64,000 nt of DNA from Ornithinimicrobium faecis (GTDB lineage Bacteria > Actinomycetota > Actinomycetes > Actinomycetales > Dermatophilaceae): contig NZ_CP099489.1 in assembly GCF_023923225.1 (NCBI RefSeq), positions 3,782,001-3,846,000 on the forward strand, written 5' to 3'. Positions 43,892-53,670 of this stretch are shown here, one piece after another. The notes below the pieces were generated by a model that was not told the DNA's origin, searched no databases, and worked only from the letters and a program-made list of their open reading frames with translations. Every line of letters begins with the position of its first letter. Position 1 is the first letter of the stretch. A program made the translations under genes and the position numbers.

Positions 43892-45670
43892 TCACGGCAG
43901 GTCCCCAACCGGGACGAAGGTGTAGCCGAGGTCTTCGATGCCCGTGACGACCTCATCCAGGTAGTGCGTGTCCAGGAATGGATGGAAGAAGAAGCTTGCG
44001 GTCGATTCCCGCACGGCAAGGTTGGCCTTCGCGTTGTCGATGAGGGCGTCGGGCGACCGGGTGGGGTGGTTGTTCTGCATGGCCTCGGTGACGTTGCCGA
44101 GATTCTCTGGGAGCACCAAACTGCCGTAGACGTCGTGCACCCGGTAGGGAAAGAACTGGCTGAACGAGGGACGGTCCTGGAATTCCTCACCGGTGGTGAG
44201 ACCTGCGAAGTACATCCCGCGCTCATACCGTGCGCCGTAGGTGTTCTGGATTGCCTCGTAGGCGTTGGGCGAGGCCGCGTAGTGCGGGACCTCAAAGATG
44301 GTGGGATCACCAAGGCCAGCGTCGATCATCACCTCGCGCCCGGCCTCGAGACGCGCCGCGTGATCCTCGACGGCGTCCTGGCTCACGGGCCCGGTCAGCC
44401 GGATCCACGACGTCTGGACGCAGTCCTCCCACTCGAAGGGGGCTTGCTGGGTGGCACTGCACCCGGCACGGTAGAACTCGTAGTCGGCACCCGTTGCCCC
44501 GTTGTAGGGGTTCTTGATCGCGCCGTACTGATGGCTGGAGCCGTGCTGGATGAGGGTTCCACCCCGCGCCTGCATGTATTTCAGCGCCTCGACGACCTGT
44601 GGCCGATCCAGCAGACTGATGCCGTAGTGGCGGGTCGGGTCCGCGCCCGGGACAGTGGCGATATGGATCGGCATGACGGCCACCTGGAACGGGATGTCGC
44701 GTTCGTGCAGGAAGTCCGCCAGGCGACGCAGGTCCTGTGGATCTGCTTCAGGGCCCACGTCTTCGACACGCACAGCCGCGTGCCGCACGGGCTGGGTGTC
44801 GGGAGCGAGCAGGTCGTAGTAGAGATCAGCGAACCCGAGGTAGCGGCTGTTCTCATCCATGTAGTCGAACGGCACCTCGCCGACGTAGGTCAGGTTCGCA
44901 GAGCGGATGGCCCAGGGGAACGCTGAGCCCTCGGCACCGCGGCAGGCGTGGGCGCGCTCTCCGTCTCCGCAGACCGCTGTCCCGAGCACGTCGACCAGGT
45001 CCGGGTCGGTGATGACAGGTAGGACCAACCCGTCCACGATCCGGGAGTCACGGACCAGGCTGACATCGTCATAGCGGATGCTGGTCACCGCATCGAGGCT
45101 GTTCATGGTGGAGACGCTGGCGTCCCAGCCGTAGGTCGCAACGAACTCGGCTGCTGCTGGGGTGCCCTCGGGCCCGGCAAGCTCCTCGACATTCGCACCG
45201 GCCCACAGGACGGGCGTGTCGCCGACCCGCACGTCGTCGATCAAGGGCTTCGGCAGGATCTCGGAGTCGTTCGTGCCGAGGTAGATCATCGCGTCGACGT
45301 CGAAGATCTGCCCTGTTTCATAGTCGGCCACGGGTTGCAGCTGCACCTGCCCGAAGTGGGTGGCCAGGTGGGCAGCGGCCAACCCGTCCATCTCTCCCCT
45401 GCCCCGTTCAGTGCCGGTTCCGTCATAGAGCACCAGCGTGGTCGCCGGGCCCGGGCCGCCGAAGATTGTGGGGTAGGTTGCCTGCTCCATGGCCTCGGGG
45501 TCATCGTCGCCGCGCACCGGGTCAACCAGGGTCTGCACCCACTGCGACCCTTCCCCCTGCCGAATGGAGTCATCGGTGAGTCCGAAAACCACCGATCCCG
45601 ACACGAGCACCGCCAGGGTTGCCGAGGCGCCGATCGTGAGGCCGGTCGCGCGAGATGTCATCAGGGGCAC
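43892..45670 (-). CDS. DUF2334 polysaccharide-deacetylase-like protein
   Basis: The 592-residue protein has one N-terminal membrane segment (about 10-33, signal anchor) and an extracytoplasmic domain. The DUF2334 region, a divergent NodB-type deacetylase fold, starts near residue 290 with VRVEDVGPEADPQDL and includes QHGSSHQYG near 375 and FFFHPFLDTHYLD near 560. These Asp and His residues could form the metal site. The GTG at 45670 has GGAG 7 bp upstream. Paired with a processive GT2, it could deacetylate a surface polysaccharide as PgaB does for PNAG. Most of its Tyr codons are TAC. Confidence 0.8.
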   Translation of the reverse strand: MPLMTSRATGLTIGASATLAVLVSGSVVFGLTDDSIRQGEGSQWVQTLVDPVRGDDDPEAMEQATYPTIFGGPGPATTLVLYDGTGTERGRGEMDGLAAAHLATHFGQVQLQPVADYETGQIFDVDAMIYLGTNDSEILPKPLIDDVRVGDTPVLWAGANVEELAGPEGTPAAAEFVATYGWDASVSTMNSLDAVTSIRYDDVSLVRDSRIVDGLVLPVITDPDLVDVLGTAVCGDGERAHACRGAEGSAFPWAIRSANLTYVGEVPFDYMDENSRYLGFADLYYDLLAPDTQPVRHAAVRVEDVGPEADPQDLRRLADFLHERDIPFQVAVMPIHIATVPGADPTRHYGISLLDRPQVVEALKYMQARGGTLIQHGSSHQYGAIKNPYNGATGADYEFYRAGCSATQQAPFEWEDCVQTSWIRLTGPVSQDAVEDHAARLEAGREVMIDAGLGDPTIFEVPHYAASPNAYEAIQNTYGARYERGMYFAGLTTGEEFQDRPSFSQFFPYRVHDVYGSLVLPENLGNVTEAMQNNHPTRSPDALIDNAKANLAVRESTASFFFHPFLDTHYLDEVVTGIEDLGYTFVPVGDLP

Positions 45671-45759
45671 GTCAAGTCTCCATGAGTGTGATTGGTTGGC
45701 GAGTGCTGCTCTGGACAGCTGTGGGTCGATGAGGGCGGGCACACTGGTCGGACCCGAGG

Positions 45760-46395
45760 TCAGCCGAGGTGCTTGTCGACGGAGAGCCCGGAGAAGCGGA
45801 CTCGGGCGTCCTCGGTGTACAGGCCGATTGCGCCCTCCGTGTAGGGCCGCTCGGTGTCCGTCACGGTGCCGAGCTGTGTGCCGTCGACTGCGACGGTCAT
45901 GGTGGCCCCAGACTGGGTCACCGTGACCTGATAGTCACTGCCGATCGGGAACACGGGCTCAGTGCCGGTGAGCAGGAACCGCTGGTTGCCGCGATAGGCA
46001 GGGTCCTGCTTGGAGATCTCCCACCCTCCGGGCTTGAGTGCCACCGCGTAGAAGTGCTCGTTGTCCTGGTAGTTCCACAGGACCCAGCCCACCTCCCACG
46101 GATTGGGTGCGCCGTCGCGCAGTTGCTGCTCGGTGTGGACCGTGACCGTGAAAGTCGTGTCATTGGGATGGCCTTCGCTGGTCACGACCAGTCCCCCGTG
46201 CGTGGTGTCGGCAGACTGTGCCTTCTGGGGTTCGAGGACCACAGATCCGTCCTCCTCGGTCGCGCTTCCGTGCCCAGCGAAGACTAGGGTCCAGCCGTGC
46301 CGTTCGTCGCCCTCTGCCCAGCCCGCGGCGGAGCAGGCCGTCATCAACGACGTCATGATCAGCAGCACGGCAACACGGGTTCCTGTCCGTCTCAA
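45760..46395 (-). CDS. LamG/DUF1080-like lipoprotein of the polysaccharide locus
   Basis: The 211-residue protein has a lipoprotein signal (lipobox LMTAC near 17-21) and a jelly-roll beta-sandwich resembling concanavalin/laminin-G or DUF1080 domains (VGWVLWNYQDNEHFYAV, then TEGAIGLYTEDARVRF near the end). Such domains often bind glycans. The start is TTG at 46395, overlapping the glycosyltransferase stop by 4 bp (TTGA) with GGGAG upstream. A role in binding or guiding the polymer is inferred from the neighbours. Confidence 0.78.
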   Translation of the reverse strand: MRRTGTRVAVLLIMTSLMTACSAAGWAEGDERHGWTLVFAGHGSATEEDGSVVLEPQKAQSADTTHGGLVVTSEGHPNDTTFTVTVHTEQQLRDGAPNPWEVGWVLWNYQDNEHFYAVALKPGGWEISKQDPAYRGNQRFLLTGTEPVFPIGSDYQVTVTQSGATMTVAVDGTQLGTVTDTERPYTEGAIGLYTEDARVRFSGLSVDKHLG

Positions 46396-47738
46396 GGCAG
46401 CTCCCGGGCCATGACACCGGTGAGGCCGGGTGTGGCGTCCGGAGCCTGTGACTCATCCAGACGGTCGGTCTTCACCCATCCCGTCCTGCCCCGCAGGGTG
46501 CGGCCCACCGCTCGCCACCCCGCGATGTACCACAAGGTGGCATAGACGACGTAGAGGTGGGCTAACCCGATGGACTGCAGGAGACCGAAGCTGTGCTTGG
46601 TTGTCTCGACGCGCCGATAGATGGTGGCGAGGAGCACCATCGGCCCGAAGGCAAACAGATAGGAGCTGACCCACATCCAGCTGAAGTGTGCCTGCCCGGC
46701 AACGACGTCCATCCCCAGTCGGGCGATCCAGGCCAGGAAGGCCAGGGTGAACAGCGAGCTCACCAGCAGCAGGAACGGGCTGGTCAGGTGGTAGTAGAGG
46801 TCGGCACGACGACGGCCGGAGAGCCGCCCGAGCACGTCGGGGACCAGGCCCCAGGACTGCAGGTGTCCCTGGAACCAGCGAGTGCGCTGACGGACCCACC
46901 GCCCCAGGTCGACCAGGCCCTGCTGGTGCACGGCCGCGTGGCGGCAGAAGTCCAGGCGCCAGCCTGCGATGAGCAGCCGGACACCGAGGTCCAGATCCTC
47001 GGAGAGCGAGTGCGTCCAGGGCTTCGGGCCGAGGCTGGTGAGGGCGGAGAGCCGCACGAACTGGCCGTTGCCGCCCAGCCCGACGCTGCCCAGGTGACGA
47101 CGGCCCCGCTGGAAGACCTCGGTGTAGAGGACGAATTCGAAGTCCTGCATCCGGGCCAGCAGGTTGGCGTGGCGGTTGTTGATCCGGACGCCGATCTGCA
47201 CGCCGCCCAGCGTCGGGTCCGCAAAGCCCGGCAGCACCTCGTGGAGGCTGTGCTCCTCCAGTCGGCCGTCCGCGTCGACCACCACGATGATCGTTGACTC
47301 GACATCAGCCACCTCGCCGATCCCGCCGTCGAGGACGTGCTTGATGGCGGCGTTCAGCGCCTCGCCCTTGCCCTGCCGTGCCATCGGCAGGACTCGCTGC
47401 AACAGGTGGACCCGGGGATCCGACACGTCCTGGACCACTGCTGCCGTTCCGTCATCGGATCCGTCATCCACGACGAGGACCCTGAGTCGCGGGTGGGGCA
47501 GGAGCAGCAGCCGCTCCAGGCTGGCACCCAGCACCCGCTCCTCGTTGAGGCACGGGATGACGACAATGACGTCACATCCCGGGTCGACGGCGGTGAGGTC
47601 GACAGGACGGTGCCCGTCGCCCTCAAGGTCCCGACGGGACAGCCACACCAACATCACGAGATAGCACACGCACACCAGGACGAGCGCCACCGCCAGGAGC
47701 ATCACCAGGTCGACGCGCTGCCCGCCGATCAAGACCAT
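46392..47738 (-). CDS. Processive GT2 glycosyltransferase (PgaC/BcsA-like)
   Basis: The 448-residue membrane enzyme has one N-terminal helix (about 11-32), a GT-A domain and 3-4 C-terminal helices. Motifs are VDDGSDDGT (90-98), DAD (155-157), GGNGQF (222-227), ED (247-248) and QRTRW (284-288), the D,D,D,QxxRW set of processive synthases such as PgaC, HasA and BcsA. It likely polymerises and exports a beta-linked glycan. No PilZ domain is seen. The ATG at 47738 comes one base after the upstream gene's stop. Leu392 is encoded by TTA, the only in-frame TTA I found in the called genes. Confidence 0.88.
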   Translation of the reverse strand: MVLIGGQRVDLVMLLAVALVLVCVCYLVMLVWLSRRDLEGDGHRPVDLTAVDPGCDVIVVIPCLNEERVLGASLERLLLLPHPRLRVLVVDDGSDDGTAAVVQDVSDPRVHLLQRVLPMARQGKGEALNAAIKHVLDGGIGEVADVESTIIVVVDADGRLEEHSLHEVLPGFADPTLGGVQIGVRINNRHANLLARMQDFEFVLYTEVFQRGRRHLGSVGLGGNGQFVRLSALTSLGPKPWTHSLSEDLDLGVRLLIAGWRLDFCRHAAVHQQGLVDLGRWVRQRTRWFQGHLQSWGLVPDVLGRLSGRRRADLYYHLTSPFLLLVSSLFTLAFLAWIARLGMDVVAGQAHFSWMWVSSYLFAFGPMVLLATIYRRVETTKHSFGLLQSIGLAHLYVVYATLWYIAGWRAVGRTLRGRTGWVKTDRLDESQAPDATPGLTGVMARELP

Positions 47739-47739
47739 G

Positions 47740-47988
47740 TCAGGACGCCCGAGAGACCTGCGAGCCGGCCGCCGCAGGACGGTGGGCGACGACGAGGGCC
47801 GAGCCACGCGTCAGGCTGGGCCGGAAGCGTTCGGTGACACCACGACCGGACCAGATCGCCAGGGTCACGCCCATCGTGAGCATGTAGGCGAGGAACAAGG
47901 TGGCGGCCAGGCGCAGGAGCACTCTTCCGGTGCCAGACGTGAAGCTCTCAAGGGCAACAAAGAGCGTGGAGTCAGCAAGTTCGAGCAT
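47740..47988 (-). CDS. Small single-TM protein of the polysaccharide locus
   Basis: The 82-residue protein starts MLELADSTLFVALESF and has one hydrophobic segment (about residues 21-46). A basic, Arg-rich tail follows, probably cytoplasmic. It has no family I know. It directly precedes the GT2 and could be an accessory subunit, like the small PgaD protein that supports PgaC, though sequence does not show homology. AAAGG lies upstream of the ATG. Confidence 0.6.
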   Translation of the reverse strand: MLELADSTLFVALESFTSGTGRVLLRLAATLFLAYMLTMGVTLAIWSGRGVTERFRPSLTRGSALVVAHRPAAAGSQVSRAS

Positions 47989-48035
47989 GGTCGATGGCCT
48001 TTCAACGACGGTTTCGTTCCCCAGCGATGAGTAAA

Positions 48036-48051
48036 TGTACTCTCGCGTACA
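48036..48051. promoter_or_regulatory. Inverted repeat in the AT-rich promoter region of the polysaccharide locus
   Basis: TGTAC-TCTCGC-GTACA is a perfect inverted repeat 48 bp upstream of the first gene of the locus. It sits in a stretch (about 48028-48070) much richer in A/T than the surroundings and is probably the operator/promoter of the polysaccharide genes. Confidence 0.45.
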
Positions 48052-48265
48052 AGTAAAGTTTTGGTAAAGCAGGTTCATCTCACATCATCGCCCTTGAAAA
48101 GTCAACTGGGGCCATCGGCGAGCCGCGGCGAGACGGCAGAGAGCACGCAGACGGAGGGAGGCCGGCTCTGTTCACCGGCACGTCGAGGTGAAGACACTCG
48201 AGGGGGTGCTGTCCGCCTAGCTCGCTGAGCGGCGGGAAGGCAGCACAGGGGACGTATCGCAACGG

Positions 48266-48339
48266 TGCCCCCGGCGGGATTCGAACCCGCACTGGACCCA
48301 TTTTAAGTGGGCTGCCTCTGCCGGTTGGGCTACGAGGGC
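48266..48339 (-). tRNA. tRNA-Leu-like gene, anticodon UAA, short variable loop
   Basis: The 74-nt RNA folds as a full cloverleaf: acceptor GCCCTCG/CGGGGGC, a 3-bp D stem, anticodon stem GCCCA/TGGGT around CTTAAAA, a 5-nt variable loop CCAGT, and a T arm GCGGG-TTCGAAT-CCCGC. The loop register with U33 gives anticodon UAA (Leu, codon UUA). Leucine tRNAs are normally class II with a long variable arm; this one has class I form. The 3' CC follows the discriminator A but the terminal CCA is not complete in the DNA. It lies upstream of the polysaccharide locus on the same strand. Confidence 0.85.
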
Positions 48340-48480
48340 CGCGCCTAGCCTACTCAGTGCACCGCCGACGCCTGATCATGCCCGCCGCGTGCCGGGGGCT
48401 CGGTTCTGTGCACCGACCAACCCCGGGTGCGACGATGGGACCGTGAGCCACCTCCACCCCACCCGGCGGGGCTGATCGGC

Positions 48481-49206
48481 GTGCTCCAGGCGTGCCTCAA
48501 CGGCAGTCTCACCCCGGCAGAGCACTCCACCGTGCCGATCACTCCACGCGACCTCGCCGTGGCTGCCGCAGACGCCGTGGCAGCCGGTGCCACCGACCTG
48601 CACCTGCACCCCAGGGACTCCATGGGTGGTGAGACGCTCGAGCCTGCGGCGGTCGCCGATGCCATCATCGCGGTGACCACGGCCGTCCCGGGCACTCCGG
48701 TCGGGATCACCACCGGCGCCTGGACCGGCAGCCCGACACAGCGACTCGACTGGGTGCGCCACTGGACGACGCTCCCCGATCACGCGTCCGTCAACTGGCA
48801 CGAGGACGGTGCGCACCAGATGGCCGAGCTGCTGCTGGAGCGCGGTGTCGAGGTCGATGTCGGGCTGTGGTCTGCGGCGGCTGTCACCCGCTGGCTGGGC
48901 TCGCCCCTGCGTGACCGCTGCAGCCGCGTGCTGCTGGAGCTGCCGGACGGCCCCGAGGCAGATCAGGTCCGCGGTCTCGCCGAGGCGATGCTGGCACCCC
49001 TGCAGGGCAGCGTCCCCGTCGGCCGGGTCCTCCTGCACGGCGAGGGAAGCACCGCCTGGGAAGCGCTGGAGTATGCCGGATGGGCGGGTCTGCAGACCCG
49101 CGTCGGTCTGGAGGACGTCCTGGTCCTGCCGGACGGCTCCGCCGCCGCAGACAATGCCGCTCTCGTGCGCGTCGCCCGAGGGGTGCTCTGGCAGGGCTAC
49201 CCGTGA
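48481..49206 (+). CDS. BKACE-family (3-keto-5-aminohexanoate cleavage) protein
   Basis: The 241-residue protein belongs to the beta-keto acid cleavage enzyme family, which splits beta-keto acids with acetyl-CoA using a metal ion. The metal motif DLHLHPRD near 40-47 is present, as is a LHGEGSTAW segment near 183. The chain is shorter than the usual 270-300 residues. The GTG at 48481 gives MLQACLNGSLTPAEH, the typical start; a GTG at 48427 would add 18 unlike residues. The substrate cannot be named. Confidence 0.82.
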   Translation: MLQACLNGSLTPAEHSTVPITPRDLAVAAADAVAAGATDLHLHPRDSMGGETLEPAAVADAIIAVTTAVPGTPVGITTGAWTGSPTQRLDWVRHWTTLPDHASVNWHEDGAHQMAELLLERGVEVDVGLWSAAAVTRWLGSPLRDRCSRVLLELPDGPEADQVRGLAEAMLAPLQGSVPVGRVLLHGEGSTAWEALEYAGWAGLQTRVGLEDVLVLPDGSAAADNAALVRVARGVLWQGYP

Positions 49207-49224
49207 CTGGCCCGCGAGCGGCGA

Positions 49225-50070
49225 TCACAGGGTCGCGATCACCTGATCGAGCATTGCCTCGGTGAGCTTGCCGGTGAAGGTGTTCTGTTGGCTGACGTGA
49301 TAGCTGCCGACCAGGCGCACCGTCCGCCCGTCAGGAGTCACGATCTCCGCGATGGCGCCGTGCCCGAACTTCGGCTTCGGGCGCGGCACGGCCCAGCCCA
49401 TCTCACGCACCGTGCGCAGGGTCGCGTCCCACCCGATCGAGCCGAGCGCCAGGATCGAGCGCAGGGTGGGCACGGCAAGCTCGAGCTCTCGGTGCAGCCA
49501 CGGCGCACAGGTCGCCTTCTCCGGCGTGGTCGGTTTGTTCTGCGGCGGGGCACACCGGACGGCCGAGACGATGCGGATGCCCTGCAGTTCGAGGCCGTCG
49601 CCGGCGTGGTCACTGGCGGCCTGGGTGGCATAACCGCCGCGGTGCAGCGCCGCATAGATCCAGTCCCCTGAGCGGTCACCGGTGAACATGCGCCCGGTCC
49701 GGTTGGCGCCGTTTGCGGCAGGGGCCAGACCCACGACGAGCACCGGGGCACCCGCCGGACCGAAGCCGGCAGCGGGTCGGCCCCAATAGGGTTGGTCGGC
49801 AAAAGACGCCCGCCGGCCCGTGGTGGCCACGGACTCACGCCAGTCCACGAGTCGGGGGCAGGCGCGGCACACGGTCACCATCGCGTCGAGTTCTGCCGTG
49901 CTCTGTGCCGAGCGAGCGAGCCGAGCAACCTGCGCGGGCGTCCTCGCGACTGGGGTGTCCGCCGTGGCTGGGTCGCCGGGCCAACCCGTCCCCGGTGGCA
50001 CCGGTGAGGGGAACGCCTGACCAGTCACCGGGTGCGGGTCGGTGCCACTGATCGGCTCGACGCCACCCAT
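49225..50070 (-). CDS. udgB: Family 5 uracil-DNA glycosylase (UdgB)
   Basis: The 281-residue enzyme removes uracil and some deaminated purines from DNA. The family 5 pattern is clear: iron-sulfur Cys68 and Cys71 in CRACPRL with two more Cys in VRCAPPQNKPTTPEKATC, the uracil-binding GLAPAANGANRTGRMFTGD, and the late GSYHVSQQNTFTGK. The N-terminal 60 residues are Pro-rich and variable. It is convergent with the BKACE gene and lies just downstream of ppx on the same strand. Confidence 0.93.
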   Translation of the reverse strand: MGGVEPISGTDPHPVTGQAFPSPVPPGTGWPGDPATADTPVARTPAQVARLARSAQSTAELDAMVTVCRACPRLVDWRESVATTGRRASFADQPYWGRPAAGFGPAGAPVLVVGLAPAANGANRTGRMFTGDRSGDWIYAALHRGGYATQAASDHAGDGLELQGIRIVSAVRCAPPQNKPTTPEKATCAPWLHRELELAVPTLRSILALGSIGWDATLRTVREMGWAVPRPKPKFGHGAIAEIVTPDGRTVRLVGSYHVSQQNTFTGKLTEAMLDQVIATL

Positions 50071-50083
50071 CGGAGCGACCTGC

Positions 50084-51025
50084 CTAGCCCGCTGCCGCCT
50101 GAGACAGCGCGATGCCGTCCAGGATGTCGTGCTCGGAGGTGCGCACGGTGCTCAGTCCCGAGTCGTGCTGCAGCCGCTGGATGATGCTGCGCCACACCAA
50201 AGCTCCCGCTCCGATGACGTCCACGCGCCCCTCATGCATGTAGGGCAGTGCGGCCCGATCGGTGCGGTTCATCTGGACCAGCTCCGTGCACGCAGCGATG
50301 GCCTGCTCCACCGGGAGCTCGGCACCATGGATCTGGTCGGGACGATAGGCGTCGAGGCCCAGCGCGTGGGCAGTCACCGTGGTGACCGACCCCGCGACCC
50401 CCACGAGGGTGCCGATGCCCGTGAGGTCGACCTGCTCGGCGGCGGCGTTGACCGCGACCGTGACGTCGCCCAGCGCCGGCCAGATCTCTTCCTCGGTGGG
50501 CGGGTCACTGTGCAGGTGCCGCTCGGTCATCCGGACGCAGCCGATGTCGACCGAGACCGACTGCTCCACCCCTTGCGTGCCGCGCACAAACTCGGTCGAC
50601 CCTCCGCCGATGTCGACGACCAGATAGGGCGCTGCCGCGCCCCGCAACCCGGTGGTCGCGCCAGCAAAGGACAGCGCGGCCTCCTCCTGCCCGGAGATCA
50701 CCTCGGGGACGGTGCCGAAGGCCGCGAACGCCTCCTGGATCCCGGCCACAAACTCCTCGGCGTTGGCGGCATCGCGCGAGGCCGAGGTGGCCACGAAGCG
50801 CACCGACTCGCACCCGGCCTCCTGACACTGGGCGGCATAGTCCGCAGCGGCGGCCAGGGTCCGGGCCATCGGCTCCGCACCGATGCGCCCCGTCGCGTCG
50901 ACCCCGTGGCCGAGTCGCACGATCCGCATCTCGCGGTGCACCTCCTGCAGGGACCCCTCAGTCACGTCCGCGATGAGCAGCCGGATGGAGTTGGTGCCGC
51001 AGTCGATCGCCCCGACCCTGGTCAT
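50084..51025 (-). CDS. ppx: Ppx/GppA family phosphatase
   Basis: The 313-residue protein hydrolyses polyphosphate or pppGpp. ASKHA motifs are GAIDCGTNSIRLLI at the N terminus, VDIGGGSTEF near 140 and GVAGSVTTVTA near 208. It corresponds to the short mycobacterial Ppx that follows eno-ftsB-DUF501 (Rv1026 position). The ATG overlaps the DUF501 stop by 4 bp (ATGA), so translation is coupled. Confidence 0.92.
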   Translation of the reverse strand: MTRVGAIDCGTNSIRLLIADVTEGSLQEVHREMRIVRLGHGVDATGRIGAEPMARTLAAAADYAAQCQEAGCESVRFVATSASRDAANAEEFVAGIQEAFAAFGTVPEVISGQEEAALSFAGATTGLRGAAAPYLVVDIGGGSTEFVRGTQGVEQSVSVDIGCVRMTERHLHSDPPTEEEIWPALGDVTVAVNAAAEQVDLTGIGTLVGVAGSVTTVTAHALGLDAYRPDQIHGAELPVEQAIAACTELVQMNRTDRAALPYMHEGRVDVIGAGALVWRSIIQRLQHDSGLSTVRTSEHDILDGIALSQAAAG

Positions 51026-51564
51026 CGAGGATCCTCCTCGTCGTCCGCCGCACAGCAGCCGTCGTGCCACCACTGCGGCAGCGCTGCCAGCGCCTCGTCA
51101 CCGAGGGGATTGATGCCTGGCCCAACGGCCAGGGAGTGCGCGACCAGCACGTGCAGGCACTTGACCCGCGTGGGCATCCCACCAGCCGAGATGCCGTCGA
51201 TCTCGGGCACCGACCCGAGCTCCGCCCGCCGAGCCAGATAGTCCTGGTGAGCCTCGGCATACGCACTGGCCAACTCGGGGTCCTGCTCCAGCCGCTCGGT
51301 CATCTCCTTCATCATCCCGTTGCTCTCCAGCGTGGAGATCGCGCCGGTCAGCCGGGGGCAGGTGGCATAGAACGAGGTCGGGAAGGGCGTGCCGTCGGGG
51401 AGCCGTGGCTCCGTGCGCACGACCGTCGGGCAGCCGCAGGGGCAGCGGTGGGCGATCGCGACGACGCCGCGCGGCAGCCGTCCGAGCTGACGGTGGATGG
51501 TGTCCAGGTCCTCCTGCGTGGCGGCCTGGTGATCGGGGCGGGGCAGCAGATCAGGGTGTGGCAT
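51022..51564 (-). CDS. DUF501 domain protein
   Basis: The 180-residue protein is the conserved DUF501 member that lies between ftsB and ppx in most actinobacteria. It has a Cys-rich AHRCPCGCPTVVRTEPRL near 30-47, FPTSFYATCPRL near 55-66 and MPTRVKCLHVLVAHSL near 130-145, perhaps a metal site. Function unknown. The ATG at 51564 overlaps the ftsB end by 14 bp. Confidence 0.9.
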   Translation of the reverse strand: MPHPDLLPRPDHQAATQEDLDTIHRQLGRLPRGVVAIAHRCPCGCPTVVRTEPRLPDGTPFPTSFYATCPRLTGAISTLESNGMMKEMTERLEQDPELASAYAEAHQDYLARRAELGSVPEIDGISAGGMPTRVKCLHVLVAHSLAVGPGINPLGDEALAALPQWWHDGCCAADDEEDPR

Positions 51565-52204
51565 CGTCCTCGGCACCATCGTCAGGGGCATTGTCGGCAC
51601 CATCAGGGGCATCCGTCGCGGGAGCCTCACCCTCCGGGGCTGGCTCGGTCTGGGGCGCGCCGGGCGCCGGGGCCTCCGGCTCAGGCACCCCCTCGTTGGC
51701 GGTGATGACCGACTCCCACACCTGGCCATACCAGGGCCGTTGGGCGTGCACGTCCTCGGTGACCGGGGTCATGCCGGGCAACGGCTCGCTGAGCTGCTCG
51801 CCGGTGTCGTCGAGCACGGTGAAGGCAACCTCACCGGGCTTGACGAAACGCAGCCGCTCACGGGCCTGCTGCTCGACATAACTGTCGTCGTCCCACCGCT
51901 CCAGCTCCGCCTCGATCCCATCGATCTTGGCCTGCTCCGTGGCGATCTGCTGCTCGGCCCTGGAGATCGCGGCCCGCTGGTCGAGATAGCCGCGCAACGT
52001 GGGTGTCAGGAACAGCGCGAGGAAGCCCAGCAGCACGATGAAGGCGCCGAGCCGCCACAGGTGCGGTGGCGTGTTGCGCCGGCTCGCGGTCGGTGCGCTC
52101 GGGGTCCGGGGGGCGGAGCGTGGCGCACTGGTCGGACGCGACCCGGGCGTCGGGCGCTTGGTGGCGCGCGAGGATCCCCGGCCGGGGCCGCGATTGGTGG
52201 CCAT
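51551..52204 (-). CDS. ftsB: FtsB/DivIC-type septum protein
   Basis: The 217-residue bitopic membrane protein has a basic, Ser/Pro-rich cytoplasmic N terminus (1-50), one membrane helix (LGAFIVLLGFLALFLTPTL, about 52-71) and a coiled coil (about 75-115). A periplasmic segment with QARERLRFVKPGEVAF follows, then an acidic Ala/Pro/Glu-rich tail. It should join FtsL/FtsQ in the divisome. Its place after eno is conserved (Rv1024 position). GGAGG lies upstream of the ATG. Confidence 0.9.
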   Translation of the reverse strand: MATNRGPGRGSSRATKRPTPGSRPTSAPRSAPRTPSAPTASRRNTPPHLWRLGAFIVLLGFLALFLTPTLRGYLDQRAAISRAEQQIATEQAKIDGIEAELERWDDDSYVEQQARERLRFVKPGEVAFTVLDDTGEQLSEPLPGMTPVTEDVHAQRPWYGQVWESVITANEGVPEPEAPAPGAPQTEPAPEGEAPATDAPDGADNAPDDGAEDDATP

Positions 52205-52310
52205 CGTCTCCTCCTCCCTGTGGTGCGACGTGCTCTGTATGCCGAGTGGTTGCGTGCGGTGCGCCCGCGGCGGACCGACCTGGGTCAGCGCCCTGGCGGG
52301 TCCGAGCGAG

Positions 52311-53639
<1,329 letters not shown>

Positions 53640-53670
53640 CTAACGGCCAGCCGCCCGAACCCCGACCGGG

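Noticed and set aside
43884..48339. Polysaccharide locus as a genomic island integrated at the tRNA gene
   Set aside because: No integrase is present, and I found no copy of the tRNA 3' end near the distal boundary around 43.88 kb.
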